Notes: generated by a model not told the origin, from the letters alone. Shown: positions 1 through 9,073, counted from the first letter of the stretch. The stretch is DNA of 64,000 bases from Bacteroidota bacterium (GCA_013298715.1 JAAFIQ010000011.1:1-64000); one strand, 5' to 3'. Translations and numbers: made by a program.

Positions 1-153
1 ACCTTATTTAGCTTGTGATACTTGGTTATTTTTACGTGTTTCATAAAACTTTTAGTTTTTACGAAACCCTGTAAACTAGAGTTATTTAATTTTAGGTTTT
101 ATCGGCTAAATTTGATATAATTAAAATTATGTTAAATATAATATTAATAAATA

Positions 154-180
154 TAGCGCAATGCTTATAGCAATGCGCTA
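154..180 (-). terminator. Hairpin after the small lipoprotein gene
   Basis: The arms TAGCGCAATGC and GCAATGCGCTA pair over 10 of 11 positions around a 5-nt loop. The hairpin starts 6 bp beyond the stop codon of the minus-strand lipoprotein gene and is followed on that strand by an AT-rich tract, not a clean T run. It is probably a transcription terminator or 3' stabiliser. Confidence 0.55.
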
Positions 181-185
181 CAATT

Positions 186-311
186 TTAAATATTGCTTTT
201 AGCTTTTTTCTCTACCTTAGAGTACGCTGGGCATTTCTCGTGGCTTTTGCACGAAGTTACACTAATAATAAAAGCAAAAGCAACAACTGATAATAAAGCT
301 AATTTTTTCAT
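186..311 (-). CDS. Small lipoprotein, 41 aa
   Basis: This gene is too short for the ORF track. An ATG opens a 41-residue protein with a Lys-Lys start, a hydrophobic stretch and the lipobox-like 'SVTSC' with Cys at residue 21. The mature part is about 20 residues, Lys/Ser-rich, with one further Cys ('EKCPAY'). Very small lipoproteins of this build are common in Bacteroidota. No function can be named. It reads in the same direction as the large gene at 418-3744 but lies about 100 bp beyond its stop codon, and a strong hairpin follows it. Confidence 0.6.
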   Translation of the reverse strand: MKKLALLSVVAFAFIISVTSCKSHEKCPAYSKVEKKAKSNI

Positions 312-417
312 AAATTTAAGTCTCCTCAAATATACGATTTATTATTAATTCTGGATTCATTCAAAACAAAAAGTTTATTAACAATGAACCAATTAAGTTG
401 TTTATAATAGAATTTTC

Positions 418-3400
418 CTAGTTTTGAAAAACTGGTAAAGTTCCTAAAGTACTTGGCATTTTCAATGATTCTGCTTTCTGCTCAGCAGCCTCAACTTTGG
501 CTTTTAATTCTAAAATCTGATTATAAATCTGTTTAAAATTGGCTTTTAAGCCAGTTAATTTTTCTTTGACAGCTTCTGTGGCACCAAGACTTTGATTCCA
601 ACTAATCCATACACATGTTTCCAAATCTCCAATAAAACCACTTAGTGTTTCAAATTCACGTTTCGCAAGCGATGCGTCACCGTTCAATTTTAAGTCTAAA
701 TTTTGAATTTTTTTAGTGCAATCATCAAGGTCAGCCAAAATGATTAAAGCATTTACGTTACCTGTGGTTATGCCTCTTTTTAAATATTTTACGCGTTCTC
801 GCAAATGACCAAAATAATCATTAGTTCCTAAAACTACCCTTCTAAAACTTGCTAATTCTTTATTATAAGCTAACATAGCTTTTCTATCAGCAACTGGTAA
901 AGTGCTATTGTTTAAAGCATTTATATTAAAGGCCGTTTTTTCGGTTAAATTTTCGGTTTGTCCGCCTTTCACTAAAATTAATTGTACAAAATACTTTCCA
1001 GGTACAGCGGGTTGACCCAAATCTGGTGAATAATATGGATTTGTTATATCGGGTTCGTTAAAATTTATTGGCACAGTAATTTCATATCTGCAATCCCAAA
1101 CAAACTTTTTTAAACCCTTAGTCGCTGCTTGTTTATATTTTCTAACTTCCTTTCCTTCTTCATCAGTAATTACAGCCAAAACATAAGGTGCCTCTTCATT
1201 ATCTTCCAATCTTAAACTATCTGCGCTTGGATAAAAAACATCTTTGTTATTTTTTGTTTTTTCCTTTTCGCTTTCTTTACGCAAATCTTTTATTGATTTA
1301 TAGTCGTTTTTTAAGTGATAATATATCGTAGCTCCAACCTCAGGATTTGACGCTGTATAAAAACTCTCGCCCTGAAATGATTTTCCTTTATGTCCAAAAG
1401 GCTCTGCTAAATTATATACCAAAGCATCTTTAATCGGAAAAATTGTTGCCTTCTTATCTAACTCTTCTTGTTTAATGTTTTGTAACATTGTGTAGTTATC
1501 CAACACATAAAACCCTCTACCAAAAGTTGCAAGAACAATATCATTTTCTTCACGCTGAATAGCAATATCCTTTACACAAATACTTTTTGGCAATCCTGCA
1601 GTTAATTCAACCCAGTTTTTACCAGCATCTAAACTAAAATAAAAACCAAACTCAGTACCACAAAACAATAAATTAGGATTTACATGATCCTCGGCTACAC
1701 TATACACAGCGCCATTTTCAGGTAAATTGCCACTAATGTTTGTCCATGTTTTTCCTTTATCGCTTGTTTTCATTAAATAAGGTTTAAAATCGCCTTGCCT
1801 GTGATTATTAAATACTGCGTAAGCTACCCCTTCGTTATGCAGAGATGCTAACATGAAATTTACCAGTGGTTGCATTTTATAAGGTCCTGCTTGTATTTGT
1901 GGTATGCCAGCAATGTTATCAATTTTTGTCCAAGTGCCTCCTACATTTTCTGTTACTTGAATTAAGCCATCATCTGTTCCTGCATAAATTAAATTTTCGT
2001 TTTTCGGACTCTCAGCTAATGCTGTAATGTTGCCAAAAATAGAAGTGCTCGCATTTTTTGCAACTGCATCCACACTCCACACTTTGCCCATTATGGGGAA
2101 TTTATTCCTATCTAAACCTCTTGATAAATCAGGGCTTATAACTTGCCAACTATCACCTCTATTATTACTTTTAAACACTTTATTACCTGCAAAATAAATG
2201 CGTTTGTTGTCAAAATTGCTTATAATTATTGGCGCATCCCAATTAAAGCGGTAGGCAGCTTCTCCTTCTTTTTCCATTGGTTTAATATAAACAGTTTCAC
2301 CGTTTTGTTTATCAAATCTTACCAAACCACCATATTGACTTTCGCTGTAAACAATATTTGGTTCTTTAGGGTCTACCCTACTTTGAAAACCATCGCCACC
2401 AGTGGTTACAAACCAATCGGTATTTATTATACCACTTGCACTTTTTGTTTTGCTTGGTCCGCCAAGGGTATTATTGTCTTGAGTTCCTCCATAAATATTG
2501 TAAAATGGTTTTGCATTATCTACACAAACACGGTAAAATTGAGTTATTGGTAAATTGCCGAAAAAACGCCAAGTTGCAGCACCATCAAAGCTTTCGTAAA
2601 GGCCTCCATCGCAACCAACTAAATAATGATTGGTGTTATCAGGGTCTACCCAAATAATGTGGTTATCTACATGTTTATTTTTTTCGCCTAGGCCTTTAAA
2701 TGTTTTTCCTCCATCAGCAGTAACTGTTAACCATGTATCCATTACATAAATCTTATCTGCATTTTTAGGGTCGGCAATTATTTCTTGATAGTAGTTACCA
2801 TCAGTAGCTTTACCACTTTGTTTTTCAAAACTAGCGCCATAATCAGTGCTTTTATAAAAACCTTTGTTATCGCGGCCTTCGCACATGGCATATACAATTT
2901 CAGGTTTTGTTGGAGGAATTGCAATGGTTATTCTTCCCACATCACCACTTGGCAAGCCATTCGTTAATTTATTCCACGTGGCTCCTGCATCGGTACTTTT
3001 ATAAATGGCGCTTTCTGGTCCACCACTTATGTATGTCCACTCGTGCCTACGACGCTGGTGCGCAGCCGCAAACAAAATATTAGAATTTGTTGGGTGAATG
3101 ATTACTTCGTTAAACCCTGTATTTTCACTTACATTTAATACTTGTTTCCATGTTTTACCTCCATCCGTTGTTTTATAAATACCTCGCTCACCACCACTCC
3201 TCCATACTGAACCATAGGCGGCAACGTAAACTACATCACTATTAGTTGGGTCAATTGCAATCATACCAATATGTTCTGATTTTGGAAGTCCAACATTTTT
3301 AAAGGATTTACCAGCATCTTCGCTTTTATAAACCCCATCTCCATAACCCACAGCGCGTTGGTTGTTATTTTCGCCACTACCAACCCAAACAATATTCGGA

Positions 3401-3744
3401 TTATTTTTATCTATTGCCAAGCAGCCAATTGAATAGGCATCCATACCATCGCCAATAGGCTCAAAGGTAACACCAGCATTACTGGTTTTAAATACACCTC
3501 CAGCACCAGCCGCAATGTACCACTCGCTTTTATTTTTAGGGTTAACAACTAAATCTACAATTCTACCTGAGGTAACAGCTGGGCCAATGCTTCTAAAGGC
3601 CAAACTTGAATAAGTTTCGGAGTTGATAAGCGCTGGCTTAGGCGCAGTAGTTGGTGTAGCTTTAGTAGAATTAGCTTTTTGAGAAAATAAATTGGTTGAG
3701 ATGGATAACAAAACAAAACCAGTAAAGATGTAATTTGACTTCAT
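418..3744 (-). CDS. Secreted Asp-box (BNR/sortilin-like) beta-propeller protein
   Basis: The protein has 1108 residues, with a signal peptide ending near 'NLFSQ' (about residue 22), so it is exported. About ten Asp-box motifs (S-x-D-x-G-x-T-W type: 'KTTDGGKTW', 'KSTDAGATW', 'KTSDKGKTW', 'SLDAGKNW') run from roughly residue 85 to 730, forming one or two propellers as in the VPS10/sortilin and BNR 'glycosyl hydrolase' families. The last 350 residues hold a beta-rich part and a helical, Glu/Lys-rich tail. I see no sialidase catalytic set and no obvious type IX sorting domain. Homologues are often annotated 'glycosyl hydrolase', but a hydrolytic activity is not shown by the sequence. A near-consensus -7 box (TACATTTA on the minus strand, 3758-3765) lies about 14 bp upstream of the ATG. 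Confidence 0.85.
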   Translation of the reverse strand: MKSNYIFTGFVLLSISTNLFSQKANSTKATPTTAPKPALINSETYSSLAFRSIGPAVTSGRIVDLVVNPKNKSEWYIAAGAGGVFKTSNAGVTFEPIGDGMDAYSIGCLAIDKNNPNIVWVGSGENNNQRAVGYGDGVYKSEDAGKSFKNVGLPKSEHIGMIAIDPTNSDVVYVAAYGSVWRSGGERGIYKTTDGGKTWKQVLNVSENTGFNEVIIHPTNSNILFAAAHQRRRHEWTYISGGPESAIYKSTDAGATWNKLTNGLPSGDVGRITIAIPPTKPEIVYAMCEGRDNKGFYKSTDYGASFEKQSGKATDGNYYQEIIADPKNADKIYVMDTWLTVTADGGKTFKGLGEKNKHVDNHIIWVDPDNTNHYLVGCDGGLYESFDGAATWRFFGNLPITQFYRVCVDNAKPFYNIYGGTQDNNTLGGPSKTKSASGIINTDWFVTTGGDGFQSRVDPKEPNIVYSESQYGGLVRFDKQNGETVYIKPMEKEGEAAYRFNWDAPIIISNFDNKRIYFAGNKVFKSNNRGDSWQVISPDLSRGLDRNKFPIMGKVWSVDAVAKNASTSIFGNITALAESPKNENLIYAGTDDGLIQVTENVGGTWTKIDNIAGIPQIQAGPYKMQPLVNFMLASLHNEGVAYAVFNNHRQGDFKPYLMKTSDKGKTWTNISGNLPENGAVYSVAEDHVNPNLLFCGTEFGFYFSLDAGKNWVELTAGLPKSICVKDIAIQREENDIVLATFGRGFYVLDNYTMLQNIKQEELDKKATIFPIKDALVYNLAEPFGHKGKSFQGESFYTASNPEVGATIYYHLKNDYKSIKDLRKESEKEKTKNNKDVFYPSADSLRLEDNEEAPYVLAVITDEEGKEVRKYKQAATKGLKKFVWDCRYEITVPINFNEPDITNPYYSPDLGQPAVPGKYFVQLILVKGGQTENLTEKTAFNINALNNSTLPVADRKAMLAYNKELASFRRVVLGTNDYFGHLRERVKYLKRGITTGNVNALIILADLDDCTKKIQNLDLKLNGDASLAKREFETLSGFIGDLETCVWISWNQSLGATEAVKEKLTGLKANFKQIYNQILELKAKVEAAEQKAESLKMPSTLGTLPVFQN

Positions 3745-3968
3745 ATAAATTATAGGCTAAATGTATTAATAATTTGGAGATTAAGAAGTTAAAGCGATTA
3801 AATTAAATTTATTTTTAAGTTGATGTTAATTAATCAAATAAGAATTGATGAAGATTAACTAACTATTTATTGCTTATACATCAAATGTTTTCGTATTTGA
3901 AATCTTGAAATTTGAAAAAATAATTTTGTTAATAATTTGTTAATAGTCTATTATTCAAATAATTATTG

Positions 3969-3976
3969 TATCTTTG
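3969..3976 (+). promoter_or_regulatory. -7 promoter box (TATCTTTG) of the DEAD-box helicase gene
   Basis: TATCTTTG fits the Bacteroidota sigma consensus TAnnTTTG exactly. It would place the transcript start near 3981 and give a leader of about 90 nt. No well-spaced -33 TTG is evident. The 327-bp gap 3745-4071 holds nothing else I recognise apart from this box and the leader hairpin. Confidence 0.55.
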
Positions 3977-4020
3977 ACGCCAGAAAGTAAAAAAGCCTCG
4001 CCAATTTTTGTCGGCAAGTA

Positions 4021-4052
4021 GCATTAAAGCAAGGTTTTTTAAGCTTTAATGT
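4021..4052 (+). promoter_or_regulatory. Leader hairpin upstream of the DEAD-box helicase
   Basis: CATTAAAGC (4022-4030) and GCTTTAATG (4043-4051) are perfect reverse complements around a 12-nt loop, extendable by one G-U pair. The stem ends 20 nt before the ATG, so it lies in the predicted 5' leader. Long structured leaders are typical of cold-induced genes, so a temperature-sensitive role is possible but inferred. Confidence 0.5.
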
Positions 4053-4071
4053 ATAATTAAAAATTTTAAAA

Positions 4072-5934
4072 ATGACGTTTCAAGAAATTGGTCTCAACAG
4101 CGACCTGTTAAAAGCTGTTACCGAACTTGGTTTTCAGACCCCTACCCCTATTCAACAACAAACAATTCCACTACTAAGCAAAGAAGCCGTTGATATGGTT
4201 GCTTTAGCACAAACTGGTACTGGTAAAACTGCGGGTTTTGGTTTACCATTATTAAACCTTATTAACACAAGCGATAGAACAGTGCAAGCCTTAATACTTG
4301 CCCCTACACGTGAGTTATGTGTACAAATTACCAACGATATAAAAAATTATGGTAAATACATGAAAGGCTTTGCTGCCACAGCTATTTATGGTGGCGCACG
4401 TATTGACGGGCAAATTAGAGAAATTAAACAAGGTGTTCAAGTAGTAGTTGCTACACCTGGTCGTTTAATTGATATGATTGAACGCCGTGTTATAAATTTA
4501 AACGCCATTAAAATTGTGGTGTTAGATGAAGCTGATGAGATGCTGAACATGGGCTTTAAAGAAGATTTAGATATTATTTTAAAAGAAACACCTAACACAA
4601 AAAATACGTGGTTATTCAGTGCTACAATGCCTAAAGAAGTTGAGCGCATTGCAAAAAACTATATGAACAAACCGGTAGAATTAACTACTGGTAAAAGAAA
4701 TGAAGGTGCAGATAATTTAGAACACATTTATTATTTAGTACAAGGGCGCGATCGTTACTTAGCTTTAAAACGTGTGGCAGATTACTACCCAGATATTTTT
4801 GGAATTATTTTTTGCCGTACAAAAGCCGAAACACAAGAAGTTGCAGATAGTTTAATTAAAGATGGTTATAGTGCAGATGCTTTACACGGCGATTTATCAC
4901 AAAGTCAACGCGATTTTGTTATGAAACGTTTCCGTAGCCATACACTTCAAATGCTTGTTGCTACTGATGTTGCAGCACGTGGTATTGATGTGAATGATGT
5001 TACCCACGTTATTAATTACAACTTACCCGAAGATGTGGAAAATTACACGCACCGTACCGGACGTACTGCCCGTGCTGGTAAAAGTGGTATTGCTGTGGCT
5101 ATTATTACACCAAAAGATCAAGGTAAAATTAAGGATATTGAGCGTATAATTAAAAAACAATTTACACGTAAGCCAGTTCCTAACGGATCGGATGTGTGCG
5201 AAAAACAATTATTAAACTTGGTTCACAAAATTCATAATGTTGAAGTTAAGGACGAAGAAATTGAAAGTTTTTTACCAAAAATTTATGACGAGTTAAAAGA
5301 TTTATCGAAAGAAGAATTAATAAAACGCTTTATTAGTGAGGAGTTTAACCGTTTTCATGAATACTATCAAAACGCGCCAGATTTGAATATTGAAAAAGGC
5401 GCTGTTGATGGTGCTTTTGGAAAACACCGCACCACGCGTTTCTTTGTAAACATGGGTCAAATGGATGGCTTTAATCACAATAGTTTAAAAGATTTTTTAA
5501 GCGATGCAGTTAAATTACACCCCCGTATGGTATTTAATGTAGATGTAAAAAGCAGCTTTTCGTTTTTCGAAACAGAGAGTAAGTTTGTAGACAACTTCTT
5601 AGGAATGAATGCACAAGATTTAGAATTTAATAATCGCAAAATATCGTTAGAAGTAAGTAATCGCAAAATGAAAGAAGGCGGAAGCAGCAGCGGCGGTGGA
5701 AGCAGAAAAAGTTTTGGTAGTGGTAAAAGCTTTGGCGGAGGCGGTTACAAAGGCGAAGGACGCAGCGGTGGCGGAAAGGACTTTGGAGGAAAAAGTCGCG
5801 AATTTAGTAAAGGGAAACGCAGAGATGGCGATAGCAAAGACCGAAGCGGTTCTTTTGAGAAAAAAGGCGAACGCAGAGAATCGAGTAGCGGGAGCTTTGA
5901 GAAAAAGAAAAGTTTTGGAAAAAGTAGATTTTAG
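4072..5934 (+). CDS. DEAD-box RNA helicase with DbpA-type RNA-binding domain
   Basis: This is an ATP-dependent RNA helicase of 620 residues, in the DeaD/CsdA group. It has a Q motif near residues 20-30, Walker A 'AQTGTGKT' (46-53), 'PTREL', 'TPGR', the DEAD box (152-155) and 'SAT' (183-185). The second RecA domain carries 'ARGID' and 'HRTGRTARAG'. Residues of about 450-530 resemble the DbpA/CsdA RNA-binding domain. The last 85 residues are a Gly/Ser/Arg/Lys tail like those of cold-shock helicases. It probably unwinds structured RNA in ribosome assembly or mRNA turnover at low temperature. The neighbouring cold-shock protein supports this. The Gly/Ser-rich tail explains the long shadow ORFs on both strands. 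Confidence 0.95.
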   Translation: MTFQEIGLNSDLLKAVTELGFQTPTPIQQQTIPLLSKEAVDMVALAQTGTGKTAGFGLPLLNLINTSDRTVQALILAPTRELCVQITNDIKNYGKYMKGFAATAIYGGARIDGQIREIKQGVQVVVATPGRLIDMIERRVINLNAIKIVVLDEADEMLNMGFKEDLDIILKETPNTKNTWLFSATMPKEVERIAKNYMNKPVELTTGKRNEGADNLEHIYYLVQGRDRYLALKRVADYYPDIFGIIFCRTKAETQEVADSLIKDGYSADALHGDLSQSQRDFVMKRFRSHTLQMLVATDVAARGIDVNDVTHVINYNLPEDVENYTHRTGRTARAGKSGIAVAIITPKDQGKIKDIERIIKKQFTRKPVPNGSDVCEKQLLNLVHKIHNVEVKDEEIESFLPKIYDELKDLSKEELIKRFISEEFNRFHEYYQNAPDLNIEKGAVDGAFGKHRTTRFFVNMGQMDGFNHNSLKDFLSDAVKLHPRMVFNVDVKSSFSFFETESKFVDNFLGMNAQDLEFNNRKISLEVSNRKMKEGGSSSGGGSRKSFGSGKSFGGGGYKGEGRSGGGKDFGGKSREFSKGKRRDGDSKDRSGSFEKKGERRESSSGSFEKKKSFGKSRF

Positions 5935-5990
5935 ATTACCAAACAAATTAAATATTATTTAAAATACTATTTAATTAAAAAATAAATAGC

Positions 5991-5998
5991 TACATTTA
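5991..5998 (+). promoter_or_regulatory. Probable -7 box (TACATTTA) of the cold-shock gene
   Basis: TACATTTA differs from TAnnTTTG only at the last base and lies 43 bp before the ATG at 6042. It suggests that the cold-shock gene has its own transcript with a leader of about 40 nt, containing the short GC-rich piece GCCGCAAGGC. Confidence 0.4.
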
Positions 5999-6041
5999 CA
6001 ACAATTAAAATCAGCCGCAAGGCACAACACAAAAAATAACA

Positions 6042-6233
6042 ATGAAAAAAGGAACAGTAAAATTCTTTAACGTAACCAAAGGTTTTGGATTTATTAAAGA
6101 AGACAATGGACAAGAAATTTTTGTTCATGCAACAGGATTAAAAGAAAACATTAAGGACAACGACCAAGTATTGTTTGAAATACAAGAAGGTAAAAAAGGA
6201 CTTAACGCAATTAACGTTGTACTAGATAAATAA
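6042..6233 (+). CDS. Cold-shock domain protein (CspA family)
   Basis: The protein has 63 residues and is a single cold-shock domain. RNP1 reads 'KGFGFI' and RNP2 'IFVHAT', in the correct order after the 'GTVKFFN' start. Members bind single-stranded RNA or DNA and melt RNA structure. It is slightly shorter than E. coli CspA (70 aa), as usual for Bacteroidota versions. It follows a DEAD-box helicase with a C-terminal RNA-binding tail, a pairing that suits a cold-adaptation locus. A strong terminator closes the unit. Confidence 0.93.
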   Translation: MKKGTVKFFNVTKGFGFIKEDNGQEIFVHATGLKENIKDNDQVLFEIQEGKKGLNAINVVLDK

Positions 6234-6263
6234 TATTTAGCACTTAACAATTGACTTAAAATT

Positions 6264-6293
6264 AAACTCTCTTTAAAAAAGAGAGTTTTTTTT
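6264..6293 (+). terminator. Rho-independent terminator after the cold-shock gene
   Basis: AAACTCTCTTT (6264-6274) pairs perfectly with AAAGAGAGTTT (6278-6288) and is followed by further T residues. It sits 30 bp after the cold-shock stop codon. Confidence 0.85.
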
Positions 6294-6322
6294 ATTTTAC
6301 TAATTTGGGCACAATTTGGTTA

Positions 6323-6582
6323 GGGTTCACTCAAAATGTATAAAAATTAACTGAATCGACCTGCCTACGGCGGGCACGGGCAGCGAAGTGAAGATGTATA
6401 GAAATACTTCGAACTGAGCTAACGACGAGTCAGTTAATTTTTATCAAGCCAAAAACACAAATAAAACTCTATTTTTATCTGTAAAGATTTTCTCAAAAGA
6501 GTTCAAAAAACTTTGCACATAAAAATGGATTTAACCCTTACATCTCTTATCAATTGGCATATTTGCGTTTTTGAGTGAACTC
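6323..6582. repeat. 260-bp MITE-like element, copy 1
   Basis: The element begins GGGTTCACTCAAAA and ends TTTTTGAGTGAACTC, an almost perfect terminal inverted repeat. A second copy of the same length lies at 25372-25631, with about nine differences by eye (roughly 96% identity). Inside, ATAAAAATTAACTGA (6340-6354) and TCAGTTAATTTTTAT (6430-6444) are perfect inverted repeats enclosing a GC-rich core (CCTGCCTACGGCGGGCACGGGCAG), unlike the AT-rich surroundings. It carries no ORF, so it is non-autonomous. Flanks share only short AT motifs, so the target duplication is uncertain. The 6583-6730 remainder holds nothing recognisable except a TIR-like AGGGTTCAGTCAG at 6588. Confidence 0.85.
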
Positions 6583-6730
6583 TAATTAGGGTTCAGTCAG
6601 ATTTTGCCGTGATTAAAATTAATTTAAATTGTATATCTAAAACTTTGCAATAGGCTGCTTTCATAAACAAAGTTACTAAAGAAAATTTTACTCTGCCCCA
6701 CGTTATACTAACGAGTAACTCTACTTCACA

Positions 6731-7306
6731 TTATCCATTCCTACTACCCCATCTATAGCCATCATTTTCAATCCCAGCTAAATCCAAAACTCTATCTACA
6801 ATGGTGGCGGCAAGTTCTTCAAACGTTTTTGGTAAGCTATAAAACGATGGCGATGCAGGGCAAATAATTCCGCCAGCCTCTGTAACCGTTTTCATGTTAT
6901 TAATATGAATTAAACTCAAAGGCGCATCGCGCGTTATTAAAATTAATTTTCTTCTTTCCTTTAACATTACATCAGCCGCGCGTGTAATTAAATCGTTACT
7001 TACACCGCTTGCAATCCTAGCCATAGTGCCCATACTGCAAGGACAAATTATTAACGTAGTATATTTTGCCGAGCCTGATGCTATTGGCGACATAAAATCG
7101 TTTTTACCGTATGTTTTAAATGAATAATTTTCGTACGCTTTGTTCTGCAATTCAAACTGCCAAACGGTTTTAGCATTATCACTGAATACCAAACTCACCT
7201 CCGAAAACTGTTCCTTAATTTTAGAAATTTTATCCAACAACACTTTTGCGTAAACGCTTCCACTGGCGCCAGTTACCGCAATGGCTAATTTATAGTTACT
7301 CTGCAT
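6731..7306 (-). CDS. ubiX: Flavin prenyltransferase UbiX
   Basis: The protein has 191 residues, the usual UbiX/Pad1 length. It opens with the flavin-binding 'VTGASGSVYA' loop, followed by 'PCSMGTMARIASG', 'NDLITRAADVMLKERRKL' and 'RDAPLSLIHI', all family signatures. UbiX prenylates FMN with dimethylallyl phosphate to make the cofactor for UbiD-type decarboxylases. No ubiD is in this window. The start codon lies within the last codons of the upstream barrel gene (11-bp overlap), so the two are probably translationally coupled. Confidence 0.93.
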   Translation of the reverse strand: MQSNYKLAIAVTGASGSVYAKVLLDKISKIKEQFSEVSLVFSDNAKTVWQFELQNKAYENYSFKTYGKNDFMSPIASGSAKYTTLIICPCSMGTMARIASGVSNDLITRAADVMLKERRKLILITRDAPLSLIHINNMKTVTEAGGIICPASPSFYSLPKTFEELAATIVDRVLDLAGIENDGYRWGSRNG

Positions 7307-7963
7307 TTTTTGATTTTACCTTTAGTTTATAAGAAACAACCAAAGTAAGTATATTGTTGAACATTCCTACACCAAAAATTCGGGTTAAGGCATTTGGATA
7401 AAAAACGCTAGTTGAACCTAAACGATTGTTCCGAATTGGTACTACAGAGTTACTTGAGCGTACTTCTATTACAAAATTATTTTTAATTGGTCTGCCTAGT
7501 CCAATATTAAAACAAAAATCACTTTTATTAAACGGAAAAACATTATTCCAATTGCCAGCTTCAGTATCTTCTTGGTAATTTATTAAATAGGCATAACTAG
7601 CCCCAACACTGGCAAAATAGAGCTTGTTTAAATTAATTTTAAATTGCAAAGGCATCTCAACATAATTCAAATTAACTCTGTAAAAACGTAAATCGCCTTT
7701 CTCTGGTTTAGGGTTGTGTCTTGCTCCTTTTTGTGAAAAAAAAATACCAAAATTCAAATTTAGTTTTTTGCTCAATCGCGCTTCAACAGCTAAGCCGCCT
7801 AAAATGCCAAATTTATTGTAGCCACTAAAATTATCGCCATTTACCTGACACGCATTAAAGCCAGCGCTGGGCATTAAAGCAAATACTTCTTTATTTTCGC
7901 TACTTTGTGCACTAGCAAAAAAAAAGGATAAAACTGCAACTATTACACCAACTAATTTGATAC
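7296..7963 (-). CDS. PorT-like outer-membrane beta-barrel protein with no standard start codon
   Basis: The ORF track starts at 7874, but the same frame stays open upstream and encodes a clear signal peptide ('VGVIVAVLSFFFASAQ'). That stretch runs back to a TAA near 7972 without any ATG, GTG or TTG. The true start is therefore either a rare ATT/ATC codon, or the start has been lost by mutation or sequencing error. I give 7963 as an approximate 5' limit. The mature part is beta-rich with alternating polar/hydrophobic strands ('LNLNFGIFFSQKGAR', 'FCFNIGLGRPIKNNFVIEVRSS'), typical of Bacteroidota outer-membrane barrel domains of the PorT/OMP_b-brl_2 kind. It overlaps ubiX by 11 bp. Confidence 0.65.
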
Positions 7964-8029
7964 AGTAAATTTACAAAAATAATTGTTTAGGTTCTATAAT
8001 TTATAGCAACCATACACTCTAAAAACAAT

Positions 8030-8037
8030 TACCTTTG
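8030..8037 (+). promoter_or_regulatory. -7 box (TACCTTTG) of ruvB, leaderless arrangement
   Basis: TACCTTTG matches TAnnTTTG exactly and ends only 5 bp before the ruvB ATG at 8043. The predicted transcript start therefore falls at or next to the start codon. Confidence 0.6.
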
Positions 8038-8042
8038 GCTTT

Positions 8043-9071
8043 ATGAACACCAATTTAGATGCCAACGAAGACAACCTCAGTCCTACTGATAAAGAAGTAG
8101 AACGTGCCCTAAGGCCAATAGTTTTTGACGATTTTAGCGGGCAAGAAAGTGTGGTAGATAATTTACGGGTGTTTGTGGCAGCTGCCAAACAACGCAGCGA
8201 AGCCTTAGATCATGTGTTATTACACGGACCACCGGGATTAGGAAAAACTACCTTAGCCCATATAATTACAAATGATTTAGGAGTAAATTTAAAAGTAACT
8301 AGTGGGCCGGTGCTCGATAAACCAGGCGATTTAGCGGGTTTACTTACCAATTTAGAACCATTTGATGTACTGTTTATTGATGAAATTCATCGCCTAAGCC
8401 CAATTGTTGAGGAATACTTGTACTCGGCAATGGAGGATTTTAAAATAGACATTATGATTGATAGTGGACCAAATGCACGTACAGTTCAAATTAAATTAAA
8501 TCCGTTTACTTTGGTAGGAGCAACAACCCGCAGTGGTTTGCTTACAGCGCCATTGCGTGCACGTTTCGGAATTACAAGTAGATTAAATTATTACAACAGT
8601 AAAGTACTTACAAACATTGTTGAACGAAGTAGCACAATTTTAAACGTACCCATTACACAAGAAGCAGCTTACGAAATAGCGCGCCGTAGCCGAGGCACAC
8701 CTAGGATTGCAAATGCATTATTGCGGAGAGTGAGAGATTTTGCCCAAATAAAAGGAAACGGTAGCATTGATATTGAAATTGCAACCTATTCATTAAAAGC
8801 ATTAAATGTAGATAAAAACGGCCTGGATGAAATGGACCACCGAATTTTGACATGCATTATTGATAAATTTAAAGGAGGCCCGGTAGGAATAAATACTATA
8901 AGCACGGCTGTTGGTGAAGAAGCTGGTACTATTGAAGAAGTTTACGAACCTTTTTTGGTACAAGAAGGGTATTTGGTAAGAACGCCACGTGGCCGCGAAG
9001 CCACAGAAATGGCTTACAAACATTTAGGCAAAAGTATTTGGAAACAAAATGGAGGTCTGTTTGATTCTTAA
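8043..9071 (+). CDS. ruvB: Holliday junction branch-migration ATPase RuvB
   Basis: The protein has 342 residues, full length. It contains Walker A 'GPPGLGKT' (62-69), Walker B 'LFIDEIHRL', sensor 1 '[11 protein letters not shown]' with arginine-finger region 'APLRARFG', and a C-terminal winged-helix domain ('TPRGREAT'). RuvB hexamers drive branch migration of Holliday junctions with RuvA. ruvA and ruvC are not in the window. The gene diverges from the barrel/ubiX pair and is followed 2 bp later by the acetyltransferase gene. Confidence 0.97.
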   Translation: MNTNLDANEDNLSPTDKEVERALRPIVFDDFSGQESVVDNLRVFVAAAKQRSEALDHVLLHGPPGLGKTTLAHIITNDLGVNLKVTSGPVLDKPGDLAGLLTNLEPFDVLFIDEIHRLSPIVEEYLYSAMEDFKIDIMIDSGPNARTVQIKLNPFTLVGATTRSGLLTAPLRARFGITSRLNYYNSKVLTNIVERSSTILNVPITQEAAYEIARRSRGTPRIANALLRRVRDFAQIKGNGSIDIEIATYSLKALNVDKNGLDEMDHRILTCIIDKFKGGPVGINTISTAVGEEAGTIEEVYEPFLVQEGYLVRTPRGREATEMAYKHLGKSIWKQNGGLFDS

Positions 9072-9073
9072 AA

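Noticed and set aside
2143-2553. 136-residue ORF on the plus strand
   Set aside because: It lies wholly inside the well-supported Asp-box protein gene on the other strand and has no recognisable motifs.
5647-5962. Long ORFs in two other frames over the end of the DEAD-box gene
   Set aside because: They are products of the Gly/Ser/Lys-rich low-complexity tail, which removes stops in alternative frames.
8983-8994. GCCACGTGGC palindrome considered as a parS site (also ATTCCACGTGG near 2971)
   Set aside because: Both lack the full 16-bp parS symmetry and lie in conserved coding sequence, so chance is the better explanation.
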